43,780 nt of DNA from an uncultured Prevotella sp. Its GTDB lineage: Bacteria; Bacteroidota; Bacteroidia; Bacteroidales; Bacteroidaceae. The position numbers were made by a program, and so were the translations under genes. Shown here one piece after another: positions 9,167-16,889 of this stretch (the first letter of the stretch is position 1; each line of letters starts with the position of its first letter). The stretch is taken from contig ONAK01000037.1 of NCBI GenBank assembly GCA_900315765.1, forward strand, positions 1-43,780, given 5' to 3'. Under the pieces are notes generated by a model, which had not been told where the DNA came from, did no database searches, and was given only the letters and a program-made list of their open reading frames with translations.

Positions 9167-10819
9167 ATGAAAAAGTTTATTAACAAATATATAATAGGTG
9201 TAGCCGTCATGACGCTCTCGCTTGGAGCAACGTCATGTAATGACTATCTTGATAAGTCGCCAGATACGGATGTTAATCCGGAGTCTGCCTTCAAGAACTT
9301 CACCGCTTTCCAGGGATTTGTAGAGGAAATCTATAACTGTATCCCTAATAAGGAGTCGAATATGTGGTGTACTTCTTTCAACTGGGGCGAGGATGAGATT
9401 ATGAATGCAGGTCTAGGTGATGGACATGTTACTGCTCATTTCGATTTGGGTGATTATCGTAACTGGTATGGCAACAGCCAGAGTTTCTTGCATGCAGACA
9501 ACCCTGATCCTACTTCAACCGATAAGTATTCTCATTCGTTGGAGCATGCTTGGTATTGTATTCGTAAAGCCAACATCGGTTTGGAGAATTTTGATAAGAT
9601 GACAGATGCTACTAAGGAAGAGAAGAACTTCGTAAAGGGACAGTTGCTCTTTTTCCGTGCATGGTGGCACCACCAGCTCATGGAGTGGTATGGTGGTGTT
9701 CCTTATGTTGACGAAGTACTGCCTGCCGACCAGGTGCTGACATTGCCTCGCCTTTCGTTTAAGGAGTGCGCTGAGAGATGTGCTGAAGACTATCGTGCCG
9801 CAGCAGACTTGTTGCCTAACGATTGGGATAATACCACTATTGGTAAGAAGACCATTGGTAAGAACGACCTTCGTATCACTAAGGTTTGTGCGCTTGCTTA
9901 TCTGGGTAAGGTACTCCTTTGGGCTGCTTCTCCACTTAACGTGAAGGGTGCTGAGGTTGGTGCATCAAAGAATGGCGATACCTATGCCTATGATGCAGCT
10001 TTGGCTAGCCGTGCTGCCGATGCTCTGGGTGAGGCTATCGCACAGGTAGAAAGTGGAGCAACACCTTATTCTCTGGCTGAGTACAAATATAAGGACATCT
10101 ATAATCACGAAAAAGCTGAAGGCTCAAAGAGCAATTACTCTGATATCTTCCGTACAACCGGTCAGGGTTGGAAGATGCCAGGTAGCGTTGAGGCTATTAT
10201 GCGTGGTCCTCAGCCTGATATCAACGGTTCTAACTGGAACTTTGCTAAGTTGTGGGGGCCAAAGGTTAACAACCTTGTTGAGCACGACGCTCTGATCCAC
10301 ATGCCATCTGCCAACTATGTGAACTACGCATACGGTATGGCTAATGGTGAGCCAATCTTGAATGCTGACGGTTCGTTCAATACAGAGTCTGGTTTTGATC
10401 CAACTCATCCTTTCAAGGATCGTGACCCACGTTTCTATCACGATATCATGTTCGACGGCTTCAAGTTCCTGAATGCTGATCCAGATAAGGTTGACCAGCC
10501 ATTCCAGTATCTTGAGTTGTTCACAGGTGGTAACATGGTTCCAACAGGTAACCCTGAGCGTGAGGCTAATGGTAGCCGTACCGGTTATTTCTGTCAGAAA
10601 CTTGTTCCTCACCAGTGTAACAAGTACGATGGTATGTACAACTGGGGTGGTGCACTTCAGACCTATCTGCCTTATTTGCGTCTGGCTGATATCTATCTGC
10701 TCTATGCTGAGGCAGGCGCTGCTGCTAGTGGTGCTGCTCATAAGGCTAAGTGCTCAGATTCCTGGCTGACCAGAAGAAGTTCATCGACGAGGTTCGTCGT
10801 GAACGCGCTTGCGAGTTAG
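9167..10819 (+). CDS. xusB: XusB, SusD-like xylan-binding lipoprotein, main part (frame lost near the C terminus)
   Basis: This is a SusD/RagB family surface lipoprotein and partner of XusA. A lipoprotein signal ends in GATSCNDYLDKSPD, with the lipid-bearing cysteine in the SCN context. The SusD fold features follow: FFRAWWHHQLMEWYGGVPYVDEVL, the RDPRFYHDIMFDG region, and ADIYLLYAEAGAAASG. After KCSD (about 10755) the frame runs into SWLTRRSSST and stops. The expected family segment with the VRxRAG motif is absent, and the protein resumes in another frame as FLADQKKFIDEVRRERACEL. So roughly 50-80 bases appear to be deleted. The intact paralogue at 13985 shows the missing part (YDVIKALRKRAGVGG). 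The deletion is real or an assembly gap. Confidence 0.88.
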   Translation: MKKFINKYIIGVAVMTLSLGATSCNDYLDKSPDTDVNPESAFKNFTAFQGFVEEIYNCIPNKESNMWCTSFNWGEDEIMNAGLGDGHVTAHFDLGDYRNWYGNSQSFLHADNPDPTSTDKYSHSLEHAWYCIRKANIGLENFDKMTDATKEEKNFVKGQLLFFRAWWHHQLMEWYGGVPYVDEVLPADQVLTLPRLSFKECAERCAEDYRAAADLLPNDWDNTTIGKKTIGKNDLRITKVCALAYLGKVLLWAASPLNVKGAEVGASKNGDTYAYDAALASRAADALGEAIAQVESGATPYSLAEYKYKDIYNHEKAEGSKSNYSDIFRTTGQGWKMPGSVEAIMRGPQPDINGSNWNFAKLWGPKVNNLVEHDALIHMPSANYVNYAYGMANGEPILNADGSFNTESGFDPTHPFKDRDPRFYHDIMFDGFKFLNADPDKVDQPFQYLELFTGGNMVPTGNPEREANGSRTGYFCQKLVPHQCNKYDGMYNWGGALQTYLPYLRLADIYLLYAEAGAAASGAAHKAKCSDSWLTRRSSSTRFVVNALAS

Positions 10820-11073
10820 CATTCGAAGGATTCCGCTGGCAGGATTTGCAGCGCTGGCTGCTCCTTACCGAGTATCCTTACAATGTAAAGACTCGTCAGG
10901 AATTTAAGAGAGTAGGTAACTATAACTTTGCAGAAAACGATCCTCGAGATGCTGAGGTTACAGGCTTTGACCCGACAATTAAAGGTCAGACCATTATCGT
11001 AGAGCGTAAGTTTGGTACCAAGCATTATCTGCTACCGTTGAAGGAGAGTGATGTATATCTCTATGAAAATTAA
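10750..11073 (+). CDS. xusB: XusB, C-terminal fragment (frame-shifted remainder)
   Basis: This 107-residue frame contains the conserved C-terminal SusD block: FIDEVRRERACELAFEGFRW, then QDLQRW, and an end with KHYLLPLKESDVYLYEN. It is the rest of the gene starting at 9167. The homologous part starts at about 10757; the preceding ATG is unlikely to be a real start. No lipoprotein signal is present, so this piece alone would not be exported. Confidence 0.82.
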   Translation: MLRFLADQKKFIDEVRRERACELAFEGFRWQDLQRWLLLTEYPYNVKTRQEFKRVGNYNFAENDPRDAEVTGFDPTIKGQTIIVERKFGTKHYLLPLKESDVYLYEN

Positions 11074-11094
11074 AAGTTAAAAGTGAAAAGTTTT

Positions 11095-13968
11095 ATGAAA
11101 CAAAATAAATTTATCATACTGTCAGCTCTCCTGGCTCTGTCGGCAGCTACTCCTGCCGAGGCTCAGATTGATGCTGCAGACTCAGCCCAGGTCAACGTGG
11201 CTTTCCGTAAGGTTGCCAAAGAGGACATTATGGGTGGCGTGTCGAGCGTGAACTACAGAGAACTGATGGACAAGAACTACAATACCTATAGTCTTGATAA
11301 TTTGCAGGGCTATGTAGCCGGTTACAACGGCAATGGTATGTGGGGTTTTACCGATCAGCTTGTTCTGATTGATGGCGTGCCCCGTGAGGCAAACAACGTG
11401 TTGCCTTCGGAAATAGAGGAGATAACTTTCCTCAAGGGTGCACAGGCTGTAGTACTTTATGGTAGCCGTGCTGCCAAAGGTGCTGTTCTGATTACTACTA
11501 AGCGTGGTCGCGTAACTGACGGACTGAGTGTTCAGGTTCGTGCTAACACAGGTTGGAATGTAGCTAAGGCTTATCCTGAGTACATCAGCTCAGCAGAGTA
11601 TATGACTCTGTATAACGAGGCTCGTGCCAATGATGGTCTGGCTGCTCTTTATACGCCCGATCAGATTTACAACTATGCAAGTCGTGAGAATCTCTATCGC
11701 TATTCAGATGTAGATTTCTATTCTTCTGATTTCATCAAGAAGGCCTACAATCGTACCGACGCTACTGTTGAGATTGAAGGTGGTAATGATCGTGCTAAGT
11801 TCTATTCTAACGTCAGCTACTATCGTAATGGCGACTTCCTGAACTTTGGTGAGGCCAAGAATAACTATACCGATCGTTTCAATGTACGCGGTAACGTAGA
11901 TGTTCGCATCAACAACTTTATCACAGCGTATGTGAATGCCAATGCAACTTACTACAATTCGCGTTCAGCTATCTCTAATCATAAGAAGCTTGATGCTAAG
12001 GGTGCTGTGGTAAGAGAAAATAATCAGGATGTGATTTGTAACTACTGGGAGGCAGCTGCTAACTGGCGTCCTAACCGTTACAACCCATTGATTCCTATCT
12101 CTTATCTGGATCCAAATGCCATCCAGCCGTATAATGCTTTGTCATCAACTACAAATATTATCGATGGTAAGTACTTCCTGGCTGCCGGTGCTACTGATGT
12201 TGACCGTAATAATATCTTTGCCGACTATTATGCAGCCGGTAAGAGCACATGGACCAGTCGTCAGTTCCAGTTTGATGCAGGTGTGAATGTTGACCTCGGC
12301 TCTGTTCTGAAAGGACTTTCATTCCATGCATTGGTTGGCGTTGACTATCAGACCAGTTATTCTACTTCATATAAAAACAGCTATGCTACTTTCGAGCCTG
12401 CATGGAGTAACTATAACGGTCCAGACCTTATCCTCTCACTCGATAACCATGAGACAGTAGATAAGAAGTCTGGTCAGCAGGACATTTCCGGCTCAACTAA
12501 TCACCAGATGATTACTTTCAATGCCCACTTCGATTACAACCGTACATTTGCTGATAAGCATAATGTAAGTGCAATGGTAGTGGCTAATGGCTTCCAGCAG
12601 ACTCGTTCTGGTCAGTATCATAAGGTAAGCAATGCCAACCTGGGCTTGAACCTGTCGTATAACTACGCTCACAAGTACTATGTTGACTTCGCAGTTGCTG
12701 CACCTTGGTCTGCTAAATTGCCTGAGGGTAAGCGTGCTGGCTTCTCTCCATCGGCAACACTGGGTTGGAACATCGCTAAAGAGGCTTTCATGGAAGGAAG
12801 TATTTTTGATAACCTGACCATCAGCGCCAGCGCTAGCAGTCTGAAGACCGATCTGGATATCGAGAACTATTATATGTATCTCGGAACTATCCAGCAGAGT
12901 GGTTGGTGGGACTGGAACGGTTTGACAGGTCATAACGACTTCGCTTTCAAGCGTGGTAGCAATCCTGATCTGGCATATATCAAGCGTAATGAGATTTCTG
13001 CTAGCATCCATGCCGAATTGCTGGAGCGCAGCCTGGCTATCGACGCTTCTGTATTCAGCAGCGTAATGGACGGTGGTATCATTACCGCTTCAAACCAGAT
13101 GCCTAGCTACTTTAAGTCTTACTATCCTGAGTCTTCGTTCCTCTCATACTTGAACTACAACAAGGATACCCGTTCTGGTTTCGACGTTGCTGTAAAATAT
13201 AAGAAGAACTTTGGTGACTTCGGTTTCGAGGGTGGTGCTAATATGACTTATTACACCACTAAGGCTTCAAAGCGTGACGATGCCAACTATGCTGATACAT
13301 ATCAGTATCGTGAAGGTAAGGCGCTGGATGCTATCTGGGGTTATGAGTGCCTTGGTTTCTTCAAGGATGAGGCTGATATCGCCAACTCTCCTAAGCAGTC
13401 GCTTGGTGCTACTGTAAAGCCTGGTGATCTGAAGTACAAAGATCAGAACGGAGATAATATCATCGACAGCAAAGACCAGGTTGATCTGGGTAAAGGTGGC
13501 TGGTATGGTGCTCCTATGACTCTGGGTGTAAACCTCACCTTCAAGTACAAGAACTTCTCGCTCTTCATGTTGGGCGTAGGTGGCTTCGGTGGTCATGCCG
13601 TAAAGAACAACAGCTACTGGTGGATTTCTGGTGAGAACAAGTACTCAGCTGCTGTTCGCAATCGTTGGACTGCCGCTACTGCAGAAACAGCTACATATCC
13701 ACGTTTGACAACTCAGAGCGGTGCTAATAACAACACCACATCTGACTTCTGGATGTACTCAACTTCACGTTTCGACCTCGCAAAGGTTCAGCTCACATAC
13801 GATTTCCCAAAGACCATCATTGGCAATGGTATCGTAAAGGGCCTTTCAGTATATGTAAGTGGCAACAGCTTGCTGACATTTGCCAAGGAGCGTAAGCTGA
13901 TGGAAATGAGTGTAGGCGAAGCACCTCAGTCTCGTTTCTATAACATCGGTGCTAAAGTAAACTTCTAA
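11095..13968 (+). CDS. xusC: XusC, second SusC-like TonB-dependent transporter
   Basis: This is a second TonB-dependent receptor of the xus operon. I chose the ATG at 11095 (MKQNKFIILSALLALSA, a clear signal peptide) over an in-frame GTG 12 bases upstream. After the signal peptide the protein enters the plug almost at once (VNVAFRKVAKEDIMGGVSSVNY; then LVLIDGVPREANNVLPSEI and GAQAVVLYGSRAAKGAVLITTKR). It lacks the carboxypeptidase-regulatory-like extension that XusA has and shows no obvious TonB box. The barrel is about 800 residues and ends RFYNIGAKVNF. xusD starts 16 bases downstream. Its likely job is uptake of a second size class of xylan fragments; that is inference. Confidence 0.88.
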   Translation: MKQNKFIILSALLALSAATPAEAQIDAADSAQVNVAFRKVAKEDIMGGVSSVNYRELMDKNYNTYSLDNLQGYVAGYNGNGMWGFTDQLVLIDGVPREANNVLPSEIEEITFLKGAQAVVLYGSRAAKGAVLITTKRGRVTDGLSVQVRANTGWNVAKAYPEYISSAEYMTLYNEARANDGLAALYTPDQIYNYASRENLYRYSDVDFYSSDFIKKAYNRTDATVEIEGGNDRAKFYSNVSYYRNGDFLNFGEAKNNYTDRFNVRGNVDVRINNFITAYVNANATYYNSRSAISNHKKLDAKGAVVRENNQDVICNYWEAAANWRPNRYNPLIPISYLDPNAIQPYNALSSTTNIIDGKYFLAAGATDVDRNNIFADYYAAGKSTWTSRQFQFDAGVNVDLGSVLKGLSFHALVGVDYQTSYSTSYKNSYATFEPAWSNYNGPDLILSLDNHETVDKKSGQQDISGSTNHQMITFNAHFDYNRTFADKHNVSAMVVANGFQQTRSGQYHKVSNANLGLNLSYNYAHKYYVDFAVAAPWSAKLPEGKRAGFSPSATLGWNIAKEAFMEGSIFDNLTISASASSLKTDLDIENYYMYLGTIQQSGWWDWNGLTGHNDFAFKRGSNPDLAYIKRNEISASIHAELLERSLAIDASVFSSVMDGGIITASNQMPSYFKSYYPESSFLSYLNYNKDTRSGFDVAVKYKKNFGDFGFEGGANMTYYTTKASKRDDANYADTYQYREGKALDAIWGYECLGFFKDEADIANSPKQSLGATVKPGDLKYKDQNGDNIIDSKDQVDLGKGGWYGAPMTLGVNLTFKYKNFSLFMLGVGGFGGHAVKNNSYWWISGENKYSAAVRNRWTAATAETATYPRLTTQSGANNNTTSDFWMYSTSRFDLAKVQLTYDFPKTIIGNGIVKGLSVYVSGNSLLTFAKERKLMEMSVGEAPQSRFYNIGAKVNF

Positions 13969-13984
13969 AAATTAGAAAGGAATT

Positions 13985-15766
13985 ATGAAACAGAATATAT
14001 TGAAATTCATCTGTGGTGTTAGCATGATTGCTAGTTTCTCTTCGTGTGACGATTTATTTGAGCCTGCACTGGAGAATAACCAGGATATTACCCAGATGTA
14101 TACATGGCCAGATTTCGCTCGTGGTCTCCTCGACAATGCATTCCTTGTATTGCCATACGATGAGAACCCTACTTCGGATGTGGCTACCGACGACGCTGTC
14201 TCTAACGACAACGACAACAATTATAAGAAGATGGCTACTGGTGCGTGGACATCGCAGAACAATCCTATCAACCAGTGGGATGTTCGCTATCACGCTATTC
14301 AGTATTGTAACCTGTTCCTCGAGAACTGCGATAAGGTTCTGTGGGACTATTCTTCTGAGACACTGAACCAGATGCACCTTGATCTGTATAAGGGTCAGGC
14401 TTATGCACTGCGTGGTCTTCATATGTTCTATCTGCTACGTGCTCACGCTGGTAAGGTAAATGGCGAGGTTGTGGGTGTGCCCATACATCTCACTTCTGAA
14501 GATGGTACTTCTGACTTCAACCTCCCACGTAACTCATTCAAGGAGTGTATTGACCAGATTCTTGCTGACTTTGATGAGGCTCTAAAGTATCTGCCTATGG
14601 AGTATGGCGATGTTAAGACCATGCCTGCCAAGTATGCTGGTGGTAGCACTGCAGAGTACAACCGTGCATTCGGTAGCTTGCAGCGTGGTAAGATTGATGG
14701 TCGCATGATTGCTGCCTTCAAGGCTCAGGTGGCTCTCTTCGCTGCATCTCCTGCTTATGCATCTGCTGGTGCTATGACATGGGAACAGGCTGCTGAGTAT
14801 GCTGCTAAATCTCTGAATAATGTTGGTGGCGTTGCTGGTGTTGATCCTGATGGATGGCGCTGGTATGCAAACGTTGACTTTATTGATGCTTTCGGTTTTA
14901 CCGATCCAGACCCATTGGAGATTTGCTGGCGCGGTGTCGTAACTGATGAAAAGAACCTTGAAAAGGAGCAGAACAACTATCCTCCTTCTTTGGATGGTAA
15001 GGGACGCGTTAATCCATCTCAGAACCTGGTAGACGCATTCCCAATGGCTAATGGTTATCCTATTACTGATGCTAAGTCACAGTACGATGCCAAGAATCCA
15101 TATGAGAATCGTGACCCACGTCTGAAGGCTTACATCTTGGTAAATGGCGAGAAGATTGGTGCAAACGGTTCTGTTATCAATACTGCTGCCGATAACGAAG
15201 GACTCGATGGTATCGACCGTGAGAATGGTAAGTCAACCAAGACTGGTTACTATCTGCATAAATTGCTCCGCGACGATATCAACGTAACCACAAGTCAGGG
15301 TGCTAAGCATTTCGGTGCTCGTATCCGCTATACCGAGATTTTCCTTGATTACGCTGAGGCTGCTAACGAGGCTCAGGGTCCAAAGGCAAATGTAGGTGGC
15401 GCCAACTATTCTGCCTATGATGTCATCAAGGCTCTCCGTAAGCGCGCTGGTGTAGGTGGTGAAAACGATCCTTATCTTGAGGAGTGCGCTCAGAGCAAGG
15501 ATAAGATGCGTGAGCTCATCCGCAACGAGCGTCGTTTGGAGCTCTGCTTCGAGAACCATCGTTTCTGGGATCTTCGCCGTTGGAATGCTAACCTTACAGA
15601 GGCTGCAAAGGGCGTAAAGATTACTACTGGTACTGATGGCAAGTTAGTCTATACTCCTATTGATGTAGAGGCACGTGATTATAAGGATTATATGATTTAT
15701 GGTCCAATTCCTTATTCTGAAGTTCTGAAGTGGAGCAGTCTGCAACAGAATGACGGATGGAAGTAA
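13985..15766 (+). CDS. xusD: XusD, SusD-like xylan-binding lipoprotein
   Basis: This 593-residue SusD/RagB lipoprotein has an intact frame. Its lipoprotein signal ends MIASFSSCDDLFEP. It carries helical SusD features: GQAYALRGLHMFYLLRAHAG, RNSFKECIDQILADFDEAL, RDPRLKAYILVNG, FLDYAEAANEAQG, YDVIKALRKRAGVGG and RELIRNERRLELCFENHRFW. It would sit on the outer face of the outer membrane as the lid of XusC and bind xylan. The order xusC-xusD-xusE with short gaps (16 and 36 bases) supports one transcript. The first residues (MKQNILKFICGVSMI) closely resemble those of XusE (MKRNILKFICGIGLV). Confidence 0.9.
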   Translation: MKQNILKFICGVSMIASFSSCDDLFEPALENNQDITQMYTWPDFARGLLDNAFLVLPYDENPTSDVATDDAVSNDNDNNYKKMATGAWTSQNNPINQWDVRYHAIQYCNLFLENCDKVLWDYSSETLNQMHLDLYKGQAYALRGLHMFYLLRAHAGKVNGEVVGVPIHLTSEDGTSDFNLPRNSFKECIDQILADFDEALKYLPMEYGDVKTMPAKYAGGSTAEYNRAFGSLQRGKIDGRMIAAFKAQVALFAASPAYASAGAMTWEQAAEYAAKSLNNVGGVAGVDPDGWRWYANVDFIDAFGFTDPDPLEICWRGVVTDEKNLEKEQNNYPPSLDGKGRVNPSQNLVDAFPMANGYPITDAKSQYDAKNPYENRDPRLKAYILVNGEKIGANGSVINTAADNEGLDGIDRENGKSTKTGYYLHKLLRDDINVTTSQGAKHFGARIRYTEIFLDYAEAANEAQGPKANVGGANYSAYDVIKALRKRAGVGGENDPYLEECAQSKDKMRELIRNERRLELCFENHRFWDLRRWNANLTEAAKGVKITTGTDGKLVYTPIDVEARDYKDYMIYGPIPYSEVLKWSSLQQNDGWK

Positions 15767-15802
15767 TCAAAAAACAATGTAAAACTAAAAAGAAACGAGA
15801 TT

Positions 15803-16876
15803 ATGAAACGTAATATATTAAAGTTCATCTGTGGAATCGGACTCGTTTGTGGTCTGTGGAGCTGTGAGAATGGTAACAAGACTTTCCCAGACTTCGAAGA
15901 TGGCACAACAGTCTATTTCCCATATCAGTACCCCACACGTACTATCGTACTGGGTGATGATGAGCCTTCAATTGATTTGACTAATGACCATAATCACCAG
16001 TGCCAGATTATGGCAACTTTTGGTGGTTCATATAATGGTTCTAATGGAAGCGTTCTGGTTGCTGTTGATGAGAGTCTTTGTGACAATCTGTATTTCGAAG
16101 ATGGTGTTACTCCTGTAAAGGCCATGCCAAGCAGCTACTACTCATTGTCTACAACCAATTTGAATTTCAATGGCACTTTTAATGGTACCACAACTGTACA
16201 GCTCACCGATGCATTCTTCAATGATCCAGATGCGGTTGGTCGTACTTATGTGATTCCTCTCGTTATGACAAGTCAGACAGGTTTTGGTAAGATTCTTACT
16301 GGTACTTTGAATGAAGGTGAGAAAGGCCCTCGCACTAACAGCGATGCTTGGGATATCAAGCCTATGGACTTTGTGCTCTATTGTGTAAAGTTCCAGAACA
16401 AGTACTCTGGTTTCTGGCGTACTCATGGCACTTCTTCAATAGATGATATTGAGCATGCATATGAGGTTCAGATTGATACCAAGTCACTCAATTCTTGCGT
16501 ATACCATGCCAGCTATACAACTAATGATTATTGGATCTATAAGCGTGATAAGGATGGTAACAAGACTTCTGAGACTGAAAAGACTAGTCACACGTTCTAC
16601 TTCGACCTGTTGCTTACATTTGATGCTAGTGACAAGTGTACTATCACACCAATTTCGGGTATAACTGTAACTGGAAACGGTTCATGGAGCGACAATGGTG
16701 CCATTAAGAATTGGGGTAACAGAGATCGTGACCTTATGGAGCTTGACTATCAGATTGATTTCAATGAGACAGATGAACTGGGTAACCCACAAAAGGCTTC
16801 TGTTCAGGAGAAACTTGTCTGGGAGCGTAGTGGTGTAAAACCCGTTGATGAGTTTACTCCTGTTTATAAAAAGTAA
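15803..16876 (+). CDS. xusE: XusE, surface glycan-binding lipoprotein (DUF1735/DUF4361-like)
   Basis: This 357-residue lipoprotein has a signal ending GLVCGLWSCENGNK. The N-terminal half (YFPYQYPTRTIVLGDD, ATFGGSYNGSNGSVLVAVDESLC) has the pattern of DUF1735, an immunoglobulin-like domain at the start of many surface glycan-binding proteins. The second half (KFQNKYSGFWRTHG onward) resembles DUF4361. Its position right after xusD and before the GH10 gene matches XusE of the known xylan system. Such proteins hold xylan at the cell surface without cutting it. No catalytic motif is seen. Confidence 0.8.
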   Translation: MKRNILKFICGIGLVCGLWSCENGNKTFPDFEDGTTVYFPYQYPTRTIVLGDDEPSIDLTNDHNHQCQIMATFGGSYNGSNGSVLVAVDESLCDNLYFEDGVTPVKAMPSSYYSLSTTNLNFNGTFNGTTTVQLTDAFFNDPDAVGRTYVIPLVMTSQTGFGKILTGTLNEGEKGPRTNSDAWDIKPMDFVLYCVKFQNKYSGFWRTHGTSSIDDIEHAYEVQIDTKSLNSCVYHASYTTNDYWIYKRDKDGNKTSETEKTSHTFYFDLLLTFDASDKCTITPISGITVTGNGSWSDNGAIKNWGNRDRDLMELDYQIDFNETDELGNPQKASVQEKLVWERSGVKPVDEFTPVYKK

Positions 16877-16889
16877 TGCTTAAAAAGTA

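Noticed and set aside
10124-10741. 205-codon minus-strand frame inside xusB
   Set aside because: It is a shadow of the SusD coding frame; the composition is biased by the opposite strand and there is no family match.
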